From: Sipunculus nudus
Taxonomy: Eukaryota > Annelida > Sipuncula > Golfingiida > Sipunculidae
Length of the DNA: 64,000 nt
Direction: 5' to 3'
Assembly (NCBI GenBank): GCA_026874595.1
Contig: CM049306.1
Coordinates: 19,895,019-19,959,018, forward strand
Below, one piece after another: positions 47,001 to 59,600 of this stretch. The notes beneath the pieces are model-generated. The model ran no database searches. It was not told the DNA's origin and worked only from the letters and a program-made list of their open reading frames with translations. The position numbers and the translations under genes were made by a program. Positions within the stretch are counted from its first letter, which is position 1. Every line of letters starts with the position of its first letter.

Positions 47001-47254
47001 ATGCCACCAAGCCAAGCAGATTTGAGGAGAATGGAGAGCAACAGCACCCACAGGTACAACGCAGAAACCGGAACATCCGTCAGCAAGCGCGACAGTCCAG
47101 ACCACGCCCACCAAGAACCCCATGAGGAAATTCGTAAATTCGTCAGGGGCTTAGCCAGGGGGTAGTCGCAGCTGTTGACAGATGACAGCTTCTTTGAAGG
47201 TATAATAAATGGAGAGAAAAAAAATCGAAATGATTAGAAAAAATACCGGTTGCG

Positions 47255-47570
47255 CCACCAGTTTGTAGGAACTGATGGATGACTCCATGATCAATACACA
47301 TGCAAAGAATCATGGTGATCAATGCAGTAATTATTCAGATACTGAAGCTCTTGTATCAAAATATTTATTATTCTGGGGGTACTTATGAGACCCATAGCTC
47401 GGAGAAAATAGGTAACAGAGACCTAATTTCAGGTTATCAAGGAGATTTATTATGGACCTTCCTGGATGTCAAGTTAGAAGATTCCAGGTCCAGCGGTTAC
47501 GATTTGTGCTCTGTTAACGGACGGATGACGGGCAAAGGGTGATCGCTATAGCTCAGATGACTTTCAGTCA
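47255..47570 (+). repeat. Dispersed repeat family A, copy 1
   Basis: It shares with 50,335-50,470 and 50,515-50,860 the blocks CATGGTGATCAATGCA, AGAGACCTAATTTCAGGT, GGATGTCAAGTTAGAAGA, AGCGGTTACGATTTGTGC and the end GCTGAGCTAA. In one frame the copies give a similar peptide (DLISG, DLC), but there is no start, domain or continuation, so it is treated as a non-coding repeat. Confidence 0.7.
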
Positions 47571-47736
47571 GCTGAGCTAAAAGTGGACAATGAAAGAGAC
47601 ACCAAGTGCAGTACATTTTCGCCCACGTTGACAAACGTTCTCAACGATCTGGTGTGGTGTTGTACATGAACCATGGTGCCATCTCTTGATAATTGTAGTA
47701 ACTAAACTCAAAAGACATCGCGCAATCCTTTGGTGT

Positions 47737-47765
47737 GGGGGGGGGGGGGGGGGGGGGGGGGGGGG
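47737..47765. repeat. Poly-G tract (29 G)
   Basis: The longest homopolymer in the window. It lies immediately before a tandem duplication. Frames through it are artefacts, and its exact length may be uncertain in any assembly. Confidence 0.9.
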
Positions 47766-47990
47766 ATATCGTCTTATCTGTTCTTAATTTACCCCAGAGA
47801 AGCACGGCTTGTAGTTTCATTATTATTTTTTTCTGCAATTTGTAAAATACAGCTTTGGGAAAATATGTTGGATGGATTAATATCGTCTTGTGTGTTCTTA
47901 ATTTACCTCAGGGAAGCAACGGCTTTTGGGGACAGCTTAAGTAATCATATATTATATTTATTTTAATGGGAAAATATGTAGGTTGGATTA
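47766..47990 (+). repeat. Tandem duplication, unit about 114 bp
   Basis: ATATCGTCTT, TGTTCTTAATTTACC and CGGCTT recur at 47,766-47,811 and 47,879-47,925. GGGAAAATATGT and GGATTA follow each copy (47,857 and 47,969). Confidence 0.75.
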
Positions 47991-48839
47991 TTTTTTTCTT
48001 TAATTCAATCGATGTGCATTTGTTCACGATTCACTAATAAAGAAATTAAATATATTGAATAATATAGATTGAAAGTGCACTCAAAAATGTGCCAGTTTAT
48101 ATTATCAATTGACCAGTCTTTCAATACCAGCTTCATACGTGACCAAACGGAAGAAAAAAAAAAAGAACATATGAGAGGTTTCCTTAATATGTTTGCATGC
48201 GTACTTTGGTTGGTGGTATTTTCATTTTAACAGTTATTAGGAAAATACTCGAGACTTTCTAATGGTCCAGTTTATATTATGTCTGAATACTGAGCCGGCA
48301 TATCGCAGGCGTGAACTCAGTTTAACCAGAGGTTATATAACCTTGGTGCAACATTGTCAGCCCGTGCCACTTATACCATGGAGGTATTATGGAATGGTTA
48401 AGCTCTCTGGTACCAGGCTTGTCCCATATCCATAGAGGACGTTAGTAGACTGGCACATAGCACGGGACTTAAGATGACAGACTGTATAATTGGCACGCTC
48501 AGTCTCTCCAGGAGCTGGTCGCGTACCAGTGTGTATAAACCACTGTACCTAGGAAACTTGCAATGTGCAAAAACGATGTCAGATTATGTAATTCCATGTC
48601 TTTAATGTGACATTTAAAGTAAACAAGGCCTACAGGCCTTATGCGAACCTGTGCAAAGTTTGGGATTATGAATGGAGGTTTATTTTTAAAATTTAATATT
48701 GATTCTCTTATGTCCTGCATATCTACCTTAATCTTTATGATTTCAGCCAAATGGACGTTTAGGACCTACACGTTTCGGACTAGGACATTTTAAACTAGGA
48801 TGTGTCAGTCAGAATATTTCAATATATGTTCTTTTTGCC

Positions 48840-49105
48840 AGGGAGGATTATTGGGACAGATGAACAGACAATTTGGCAGCATGGTTTCGGAGAACATTTT
48901 TAAATGTTTTTTTAAGCTTTTTCCCTATAAAATCTAAGAGAAATGCAGTTAGCCCAGAAATAAGCAAAATCCGCTAGAATCTTTTAGATGACTAATTTTT
49001 TTGCAAAACCTTTGGTGATGCTAGCTCCTGCCCTTTTTTAGATAGCCAAGACGCACGACGGACGGCGCCACACCATCGCATAAGCTCACAGATTCGCAAA
49101 AAAAT
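48840..49105 (+). repeat. Dispersed repeat family B, copy 1
   Basis: It parallels 49,745-50,010. Shared blocks are GGACA...CAATTTGGC, TTTTTAA(A)GGTTTTT, CCCTATA-AATCTAAG, TTTTAGATGACT, AGCTCCTGC and GCATAAGCTCACAG followed by TTCGCAAAAAATG. Confidence 0.7.
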
Positions 49106-49168
49106 GCAAACCAAGTTTTTCAGACAGTTGAAAGATATGTCCACTAGTTCTAATCTGGGCATTCTGCG

Positions 49169-49232
49169 TCTAGACGTCTAATGTTTAGAGGTCTAGACGA
49201 TGTTTCTAGACATCTAGACACATCGTCTAGAC
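49169..49232. repeat. Five TCTAGAC motifs including a 13-bp perfect inverted repeat
   Basis: TCTAGAC starts at 49,169, 49,192, 49,205, 49,213 and 49,226. GTCTAGACGATGT (49,191-49,203) is the exact inverse of ACATCGTCTAGAC (49,220-49,232), and the 16-nt spacer holds two more copies. It sits between the two family B copies. Confidence 0.8.
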
Positions 49233-49744
49233 GCCAGACAGAGCCAAGTCAGTTGCCATGGTGATGTCTGGACCTCACCTGGTTGAACTGAGTGACCTCT
49301 TGAATTGGCATGTTGAAACTTGGCATGTTGTCAAATCTGTTTTCAAACACTGAAAGCCTTTTTCAATTGGCTACACTGCTTTTTAAAGCTGCATTTACCA
49401 AATCTATTCTTATAAAACTGGAAGAACCCTACCATAGAATAATTCCTGTAAAGTTTAAACCAATCAGCTTAACAGTTTCATCATAACACAGTGTATAAGG
49501 TAGACGAGTCTAAAATTATATTTTTGCTTTTAAAAAACAGATCAGTGTAGGTGGCGCCACCAATACCTCAATTTCAGATATGACTTCTGTGACAAACATT
49601 GGCAAAAAATTGGTGGTAATAGCTCGAGCCGTTTCTGAGATTTTAGTATGCTTTCTTGGACAGATGACTAAGTTCAACTTCCTGTAACTTGGCCATAAAT
49701 CACCGAACTAGAACCATTCGAACAAACTTGAGAGAGATTGTTCC

Positions 49745-50010
49745 AGGGATCATTTCTGTGTAATATTGGACAATTTGGCTGGACAGTTTTGGAGAAGATT
49801 TTTAAAGGTTTTTAAGCATTACCCTATATAATCTAAGTAAATGCAGATAGCCAAAAAATTAACAATATCCGATATAGTTTTTTAGATGACTGATTTTTTG
49901 CATGAAGTTTGGTAATGATAGCTCCTGCAGTTTTCAGGCTAGTATGGGTTAACGTACAGACGACGCACGACGCCGCACCATTGCATAAGCTCACAGTTTC
50001 GCAAAAAATG
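49745..50010 (+). repeat. Dispersed repeat family B, copy 2
   Basis: Counterpart of 48,840-49,105, ending GCATAAGCTCACAGTTTCGC. Both copies carry a GACGACGCACGACG-like stretch before the end. Confidence 0.7.
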
Positions 50011-50334
50011 ACATTATAAGAGTGTTAAAGGGTTTTTAATCCCTGTAATACGTGTATAAAGTTATTTACTGATACAACATGTGTGACTTGGCAGGTGGTA
50101 TTTTCATTTTAACAGAACAGATTCAAGAACGTCTGATGGTCCATTGGTTATTGTATGTCTGACTACTAAGCTGGCATATGGAAAGGTGTAGATTCAGGAG
50201 TACAGGTAAAAGAATTGGTCTAATGAAGCTTCAGCCATATAAATCTCAAGACTTAAGGAGAAAGGGCTAACAAGTGACCAAACAGAAATTTTATCATCTG
50301 GATGCCAATTTTGTAGGTGGTATCCCCATTCAAC

Positions 50335-50470
50335 TGAAGTATAGCTTGGAGGATATGGTAATAGCGACGTAATTTCAGGTTTCCAAGGAGATTTTTCATG
50401 GACCTCCATGGATGTCAAGTAAGAAGATTCTAGGTGCAATGGTAAGGATTTGTGCCCTACTTACGGACGA
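50335..50470 (+). repeat. Dispersed repeat family A, copy 2 (partial)
   Basis: It matches only the 3' half of copy 1: CTTGGAGGATATGGTAATAG, AATTTCAGGTTTCCAAGGAG and GGATGTCAAGTAAGAAGA. In-frame stops confirm it does not code. Confidence 0.65.
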
Positions 50471-50514
50471 CCACATCTTTGACGGTTTCAAAAATAGAGA
50501 AAAATAAATTGGGA

Positions 50515-50860
50515 AAATCCAGGTGGCGCTTCCAGTCTGAAGTAACTGATGAAACACTCCATGATGAATATGCATGCAAATACTCATGGTGATCAATGCA
50601 TTAGTTGTTCAGACACTGGAGCTTTTGTATCATTTTTTTTTTTAAATTCTGGTAGGTACCTTTGTGCCAAATAGCTCGGAGGATATGGGTAACAGAGACC
50701 TAATTTCAGGTTTCCAAGGAGATTTTTCATGGACCTCCATGGATGTCCAGTTAGAAGATACTAGGTCTAGCGGTTACGATTTGTGCCCTGTTAACGGAGA
50801 GACAGACAGACCAACCTACAACAGACAAAGAGTGATTACTTTCAGCTGAGCTAATAAAAA
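50515..50860 (+). repeat. Dispersed repeat family A, copy 3
   Basis: It is collinear with copy 1 from CCAGGTGGCGCTTCCAGT, through CATGGTGATCAATGCA and AGAGACCTAATTTCAGGT, to TTTCAGCTGAGCTAA. It is about 45 nt downstream of copy 2, so copies 2 and 3 form a partial tandem. Confidence 0.7.
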
Positions 50861-52950
50861 AGTGCACATTTGCCTGTGCATTCACACAAAAAAAAAACCA
50901 AGTGCAGTATACCAAATACCAGGCAGGACTGGTCTAATCATATTTGTGGCCTGTCTCAATCTATTATTACTAATTAAGGAGCCAGGCAAATTAAATATCA
51001 AACATTCATGAAACAACTACAGTGGACAGTGTCGATCGCATGTGCTCAGTAAAACAGCCATTAGGGTTTGATTCCCAGTACAGATTTTAGTTAAACACCC
51101 CTCTCCCACACCCCAAAAAAAACCTGAGGGAATTAAAATCTTTACATTGGCCTAGACTTAGATGAGAGAAGTGGAACTAATGAGATGCAACAAATCAGAA
51201 AGTTAACATGACTGAAGCACAACAAAGATCTGACTTACTTATGCTTTATCCATAAAAAGAAACAAAACCTTGAATTACAAAAGTGAAATGTACAAACAGG
51301 CATAAATAAAATGTTGGTTGCTCTACAAACATGTGATGTTCACAACAGATTTTCCACAATTCTTGGCTGTACACTTATATACAAAACTCACTGGTGTGTC
51401 TCCATTCTTTTTAACAAGCCACAACTAAAAAGTCTGCACACCTCCAATAAATATCCAGGTACAATACCATATTAAACACATGAATTGACTGCTTTGAGTA
51501 TCTCATGTTAAATTTTTCATGAATTATCAGTCATATTCACAAAATAATTATTATATTTAATTAAATAAGCATTATTATACATTCAGCAAGATAATTTGTT
51601 TATAAAAGGGCATCATATGCTAACATCAAGGAAACAAAGACACATATTACAATTATTACTGAAAACAATTTCAAGGAATTTCCAAGGCTTCATTAATTTC
51701 TATGAATTTTCTCTTAAATCAACAGAAAGCAGGGTGGAAGGGGACCCATGACATCTTAATAATACAACAGATGCATAATTACTGTGTAATTTCCTGTTCA
51801 GCTCTCCAAAAACAAATCACAATGGTGATATGGTACAGAGTGAAAATATTCTACATTAACCAATCCGTTATGACATCAAGAATAACAATACACTTTCACA
51901 TTCAATGCTGAACATAAGTTTTTCAGTATCAAGATACTTTCAAGCCCTGTATTCATTAATTACCAAAATTACATATGAAACAATCATGTATAATTTGAGA
52001 TAATTGAGAGGCACCACAGTGATATCATTCACTAATTAAACATATTTATAATTAAGAGCTACTATATGGCTGATTAAATTGTGATCACTTTGATCAACTT
52101 TGATCACAACCAGTTATCCTTATGTAATATGTCAGTGTGAAAGGTTATTCTGCTTTAAAAAAAGATTTGATGTTCTGGTTAAAAAAATGATGTAATGATG
52201 ATGATGACATAAAGAAATAGAAAAATACTTCTTTCATAAACAAAAGCAATCATTTGTATATATCAGCGGACATGCAGTGAATTTTGCCTGGTTGATACTT
52301 TTAAATGCATTTTAAAATGAAAGTGAATAAAAATGTTCTGAGTTTATAATATAAAAGGAAAAACAGATTTTCGATTTAAAATGCTGAACTATGAACTACA
52401 ATAAAGCACTGTATATATGGTGTGTGCATCACTTAAAATGAACATTGTTAAGCAAATAATAGAGCCTATCTTTACTATGAACTATCTCTATACACATCAA
52501 GCACATCTCTGAAAGCAGCTGGCAAAGGTTAAATATTTTGCCATTTAAGTAAAAGTTGTTGTTATACAGTGCCATATCAGTTGTTAAAGAGCATTATGGC
52601 TGTAGCCAGAAGTGCCTTTAAGGCTGTTGCGTACATATTTTTAAATTTTGGGAGTCACTTTCCATCACATGAACAAATATCAGCATGCAGGGACAGCTGA
52701 CAATGGATTTAGTATTTGACTTTGTATAACAATGTAGCTGTACACCTGTGTATTGTTACATCCCCAGTAGGTCTGGGTGTAGATCATAGGTTGATTGTGT
52801 GTATGTTTGTGTGTATGTTTGTGTCAATGATTACTGGTTGCTTCTCATGCCCTTCACAAAAACATACACATCACATTCAAACATGTCTGTACAATATTAT
52901 ATCCACACAGACTATCTAATTTTCATATTCACACATAAAGATTTAGATAT
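50861..52950. other. Spacer downstream of the CENP-E gene
   Basis: AT-rich sequence without a supported gene. The side nearest 52,950 may include 3' untranslated sequence if a distal polyadenylation site is used. A GGTTTGATTCC motif near 51,067 resembles a B box, but no tRNA fold was found. Confidence 0.5.
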
Positions 52951-52971
52951 TTTATTAAATTAAAATTTATT
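52951..52971 (-). promoter_or_regulatory. Candidate CENP-E polyadenylation signals
   Basis: Two minus-strand AATAAA hexamers (52,951-52,956 and 52,966-52,971) lie about 640 nt after the CENP-E stop codon. Use is inferred. Confidence 0.35.
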
Positions 52972-53600
52972 TAATACTGAAAAATTACCTGTTACTGAAA
53001 AAACCAAGTTCTGTAGGTTTTGAGAAAAAAGCTCAGTTTAATATCTGAGAAAAGGTGTACCTTTCACAATATATTAACCCAAGTAAGACAGTCAAGAAGA
53101 CCTACAAAATATATTCTGTTATGTAGCATTATTATAGTAGGTTATCTAGGCATGCAAGTCCAGGATGGTAAGCTATCTCCCGTAATAAAAAATAATCCTT
53201 AAATAATTCAGGTAAAATTGGACTGAAGCAGGGACGAGTCCAATGATGTCTTAAACATATATCACACTCAGAATTCCTTTACTAGCTGATAACTGAGCTA
53301 CTTAGCAAACCTTTATGCCACATATAATAACTGTGCAGTATGTATGCAATATGTATTTAGTGAACTGACGTTTCTATTCCCACACAATACATTCTGAGTA
53401 ATAATCTCACTGATTATTATGTGGATGATATTTTGGATAGATATCCTTCCCCCTTTCTCGAAAATGAAAAAAAAAGAAATGAAAGGTGATGGGAGAATCT
53501 ATAATACTGAGTATAACTGATCATTCACCACCATGTGGGCCATGTTTACATCCAATCCTAAAATGTAAACCATGTAGCTAAGAGGTGACTGCAGCACGTT

Positions 53601-53669
53601 TTACTGAGTCTTACACTCCTCTGGGTTTTGACCTTTCCTCCCTCTGCTGCTTCTCAATCGTCGTGGCGA
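53601..53669 (-). CDS. CENPE: CENP-E last exon with CaaX box
   Basis: 69 nt with acceptor ctttcag, encoding SPRRLRSSRGRKGQ then NPEECKTQ and stop TAA. It is in phase 0 with the preceding exon. Another frame is also open for 18 codons but breaks the phase, so it was not used. Confidence 0.82.
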   Translation of the reverse strand, partial: SPRRLRSSRGRKGQNPEECKTQ

Positions 53670-56600
53670 CTGAAAGAAATAATACATGTTAATGAACACT
53701 AATACTTATTATAGGTATAATAATTATTACTGTAATAGAGCTGGGTACTGGTTGGTCTATTTAGTAACATTTTGTGAATTAAAATTTTATATTATTATTA
53801 TGATTCAAATTCTTTTGGGCATCATTTTCCTAACTAACAGCACTCAGGATAAAGATTCTTTTTTTGCTAATATTTATAATATTAAATGCTTCATACAACA
53901 AAAATTCATATCAATCTAAACACATACATAAATATTATATTAACATTCATAAAAATCAACCAAAAACATCTTGTTAAAACAATTTTAACATTACAACTCA
54001 TTTAAATCTAAACTCATGTTCATTTAATAATGAAACATGGGTGAATTCACCTGAGCAAATCAGATTTTGCAATATCTCATGAACCTGGTAGTGTTCACTT
54101 TGTCATGAGTGTATGATTGTTTTGGCTAAACATTGTTTAAAAAATGTCAGAAATAAATACTTTAGAAATACCATAATATTACAATTCAGAAATATACTGT
54201 CTTTGGCTTGATATTTGAATGTGAGGCTTAAAATTTGCGATATCTTCATTTTGAATGTGTTTCATTTTTCTGATAGCACCCAAACCTGTAAAATCTAAGT
54301 ACAACAGTTTTTTTTTCATTGTAAAATAAGAATAAATCCCACAATATCTCATTCATTTCTGTTAGTCAATACATTATGCCATGTGTCAGTACTCACAGAA
54401 GATATAACCCAAGCATTCTGAATTCCAGATACCATACATTCATACGTTAGGTTGCCCATTAAGAACCCATATTTCCAGAGGATTATAACTAATCGGTTTG
54501 CGCAGATAAATCATACCTTGTTATTCATCTAAGTTAGTGCGGCATCTTATTGCGGAGGGTTTCATTTTTGCCGTTATTTCTCATTTACAAATTTTGCCAA
54601 ATTAAAACACTCGCAAACAAAAAGACAACCACAGTAATAAATACATTACAGCAACAGCCTTATGTTAAAACATTAGGATGCTATATTGTGTAATGCTGGT
54701 TGAATGATTGAATATATAGGAAAATATCCAAAAATACAAATCTGCGGGGATTTAGGGAATGTCATATGGGTGTTATTCATTCATTACATTACAAAGAAAG
54801 TACAGTACTATGGATTTTGACAAGGTGGCTTACCACTTTCTTGGTAACTTGAGCTTTCTCTGCTGGTTTTGACCCAATACTGGTCTTTTTAGCTGAAAGA
54901 CATAAAAAGAAGTCAAATTTTCTTTCAAGTGATCCCTAACTGATAAAATACACCTGCTCTGTTTTAATACAAGCAATACTTCAGTAATAGCAAAGTTAAG
55001 AGAACATAATATATCTTAATTTTTCATATTTTTCAGAGATAGATATTATAAAAGAATATTTTTTTATATCATAGATTATTTATATATTCAGAAATCATTT
55101 CTATTAAACAAATGTTCTGGTGAAAGATCAATAAAGATGCTACTATAAATTATGTTAAATTATTCAAATTTTTTTAATGGAAGACCAAATAAAAGGAAAC
55201 TATACTTAATTCTAGGTTTTGAGCACTAATCATTAAAATTATATATTAATGATACAGTTATTAGAGAAAAAGTCTGGTGATACCATTTATATAGATGTAA
55301 CAACAATATTCAGATTTTTAAATTTAATAGATGAAGATATAATCTACTTACCATGTCTGGTTGTTGGGCGTTTTGGACTGTTGGTGACAGTGGTCAATGT
55401 TGTATCCTTGGCCTGGAATTAAAGTTGAACATTATAATTTAACTTATACAACAAACAAAACAAGAGCACCGCAAATGGTACATAATACACCTTTTGCATA
55501 TCATGTGACCTCTGACCTCATTAAATATGCATGGATTTTGCTGGGGATCACACTAAGACGAGATATTATATAAGTTAATATTTCTGTCGAGTTGCATAAA
55601 AATCCATCATATTCCTGAAAAGTTATCGCAGCGACACCACAAAGTAGCCTTGTGACCTTTGACCTCATTAACTATGTGTGGATTTTGCCTATAATCGAAT
55701 TTTGGGCGAGATAATCTGTTGGTAAGTAGTGATTGTGAGTTTTGTGAAAATTCATCTAAACCCTGGCAAGTTTTCATGGCAACACATAGTTAATGTATGG
55801 ACTGACGGACGAATGGATATACCATAATATGTTCAGTCAGAGATAGGCGTATATCATAATAAATTATAACAATTCAGTTATTGCCCAGTCTACCCCTATT
55901 TCACTGTTAACAACAAAATTCAACTATCTCCCAAAATGAATCATTTCACTTAATATTCTGAGATAAAACATATATTTATTTCTGGTTACCTGTATAAAGA
56001 ATTCTATGACAGGCTAACTGGAAATTTGCTGATTTCTATAATGTACATGGAAATCCTACCAATGAAATTCATAAATCTGCCAACCCATTGTCTCTGTGTG
56101 TCCAGCAAGTATCAAAACAATTTAGAATTATATGAACATTAAACTGCAGGGAAAACTGCTTATTATAGGCTGCTGCAATAAAAAATCTTAATGACATCCC
56201 TGGAGACACCAAGACCCTGTTACACATATAACTAAACAAATGTGATATGTATATCTTACCTGCTGCTTTGCCTTCACAGATTTCTCTGATTGGCTGCTTT
56301 CTGTTGTGGAAGGTTCTGATTGGTCGTTGCTATAGCGACCACGTTTCACAGTCACAGCTTGTGTGGGGTCTGCAGGCTCTGATGCTGCTAATCTTTTCTG
56401 GCTGTTTGAACGGGTTAAAGTCTTTGTTGGTGCAGCACTGCTCGTGTCCATGGATCGCATGTTCGATACTACAGCAGAACTGTGTGTAGATGTACTGTTC
56501 TTAGCAAGAGACAGCCTTGGAGATGCTTGTTTTACTGAACTAGAACTCTGTGTCACATCCACTGAATATAATTTCCAGTCTTTATTTTGACTAGTGTTAG

Positions 56601-59600
56601 ATTTTTCAACAGATTCCCCTGTATCAGGTTTGTTTATAGTCACACTGGAAGCTTCCTGAGTCACTGATTTGGTATCAGATTTATGTTCAGCTCGTGGACT
56701 GCGTGACTTTGTGGATAGTCTGCTTCTTGCAGCTGCAGACTTGCTGCTGCCATCTGGTGATGGAAAGAGTAACCGCCCAGAGTGTGACGAGGCACTGCGA
56801 GCAAGTGTGTCCTGGAGTCGTTTCTGGGCCAGCAGATTAGGTCTAGCTGACAATGAGTTATCCTCTGCAGATTTAACTGTAGAACTCTTATAGCTTGCTG
56901 GCAAATCAATTTTGACTGATGTCCCAGATTTTACCAAACTACTTGACTTAGGTTTCATCAACAGTTGGACACCAGGCTTCTCTGAGACACTAGGATCTCC
57001 TGAAAAACAAAACATGACCATTTTAATTTACTGTATAAAAGATACAGTGAATGAAAGTACAATATCATGAGTTCTTGATTAGTATATCTAGAGCCCTGAA
57101 TTTTCAGTACCAATAGAAAAATATAAAAACAGATGGAAAAATGAAATTAGGGTTTGAGAAAATAGTTCTGTGTAACACATGGAATAAAGTTGTAAGCCAC
57201 TATTTTCTGCAAATAACGAAATTCTAAGAAAATATCTGATAAAAACTTTTTTCAAACTCCGCCAACCAATTTCAACTCACTAGCCTTGATGTTTCAAACA
57301 TGCAAGGGACAATGACATCAACTTGAAGTGACATACAACGAGTACAGTAACACTGTGCTGGTAATCAGCCAAACAAAAATCAGAATTAATTTACAACTTT
57401 AAAATAGATATAATTAATTAACTAACACATCAATGATAGCTGCAGTATTTAAATCTAGACATTTACAAAATTTATTAAACACTAATCCATCTGATCATCC
57501 TGAATGCAAAATATTTAATTCTTTTAAAGTATACAGATGTTATTTTATATTACATATATAGGTAAAATGATAAATTCTGGTATATTGATTTTATCAAAAC
57601 AATATTAAAATATAATTAAAAAGGCTCTATATATAATATACTACCAAAGTAACAGATAATTGGCCTCTGTCTAGTATATTAACATACAAAAAGTCACTTT
57701 AAATACTTCCCAATTTCAATTTTCAAGTTTAAGATTGGAAAAAGGGCATCTATAACAAATATTACACTGTTTACCATATGGCATCCTGAAAATTTATGTC
57801 TGCATGAAATAGCAATCATGGATGGGCGAGTGTCAAAATTACATTTAGGCAAAAGTCAAGGATTTAAAAATACATACATGAAATCAAACATATAATAAAA
57901 TTTACATTTAGACCTAGACCAAGCACGGAAAGATTTGGGTTTCTAGGCTGGAAATTAAGACAAATAATTGAATATATACAGAAATAATGCAAATGTCTGA
58001 GGATAACCAATATCACCTTGCTTGTCCATCTGACCCTGACCCTTTTCTGACCTCTGAGGCTGACTTGTTTTGGTTGTCTGCTGCAAAAGCATAACTTGAT
58101 ATTAACTTTTCACCAATCCTAATGACAGCTAGCATTTGCTTAATCTGGTCCAGCTGGTCATAAAAATGTCTTTCACATCATTCCCCCCCCTCACACCCAA
58201 AGTTTAAAAATGTATTTTCACCTGAAACATTATGAGACCATCTTTCCAGATTAGGATGCAGTTACTAAAACAAATCCATTACTGTTACAGTTACTTTCAA
58301 ATCCCGAATAAAATTACAACTAAATGAAGTATTGTAACTGAATAAGCAAATTAAGATAACGAATACTATAGAATGTATTTCCTATTTTTTTTACACTAAG
58401 TAATACAGCATTAACCAGTAGTTTTGCATATCTTAAATTTTTACTCTATGCTTACAAAGTATGGAATACAACAGCACCTGTTCAGTCAGTTCATCACGGT
58501 AACTGGATTTCTCAACCTTCACTTTGATTGGGGCTGTTTTGTCTGCTGTCCTTGCACCAGCAGATTTGCGTACTCTTCGGATCTCTTCTTCAAGTTTCTC
58601 GACTTGGGCTTTCAAAACAGCATTCTTTTCTTGTTCTGCCACACAGGCTGCCTGGTATTGCTTCATCTGGTTGCGGATCATTTTTGTGTTCGTCTGCAAG
58701 AGTGAAAATTGAGGATGTTAACTATATGCACAAACGCTTTGATCAAAGCAAACATACATGCAGCTAGTCAAAATAGGTACCATGTTAACCAGCTTCTGTA
58801 ACTCAGAGGTAGAGCACATGACTCAGTCATGAGTTCAAATCTCAGCTGAGAAGCAGTGAGATTTTCACAGTTGGCGCCAACCCAGAGTGAACGTTCTGCA
58901 GGCTAAATGGGAAGGATGTACCTTACAGCAATGTATAACTCGCAAACTAGTGCGTCTTTGGGAGGTTCCTTGGTGTTATGACCCAGCAATGGGGTTGAGT
59001 ACACACCAAGGACCTGCAGGTGCGGTAGACACTGGGCCTGGGTGACACCAAATATAAAATAAAATGACAGTAAGCAAGTGCTACCATCCTGTCATGTGGT
59101 CCCAAACTAAAATGGAACTCTGCAGAAATAATTAGTTAATACTTAGCTTAAGTTGGAAAAGTTAGCATTAAAAATGGAGGCAGCTACCTCCACCAAAAAA
59201 ATCTTTAAAAAAATAGGTACCATGTAAATTTCACTATGGGCAAGAAACATTAGTTACAGGCTTGGAAAGGGCACAATAAAAAAGTTATTAACAAGTCAGA
59301 TTTTACATGGGAAAATGCATAACATTCATAAAAAAAGGGGGACAAAAATGTAACTTTAACAATTTTTCATAATCAATTTCTCTTTAACTGGATTGGCAGC
59401 AACTCGCACTAGAAAGGCATAAACCTGAAACACATTTCATATGTAGACTTCTAGTAACAACCTTGAAGAGAAAACTGGAAGAAGAAAGAGAGCGTGCAAC
59501 AAATACCAAGCAGAGAGTTATTAATTAACTATCACCATGCTATCTGCAACTAAATCATAAAATATCAATATGATTTCTTGCCCCTTTTGATATGTCCTCT

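Noticed and set aside
47300-47542. Possible coding exon with DLISGYQGDLLW
   Set aside because: The same sequence recurs at 50.3-50.8 kb with stops in one copy. It behaves as a dispersed repeat, not a gene.
51030-51090. tRNA-like B box GGTTTGATTCC
   Set aside because: No A box at the right spacing and no cloverleaf pairing was found.
58791-58854. Functional tRNA gene
   Set aside because: The arms fold, but the body is short (about 64 nt), the anticodon loop is wrong in size, and it sits at the head of a longer insert with target duplications. It is a SINE head.
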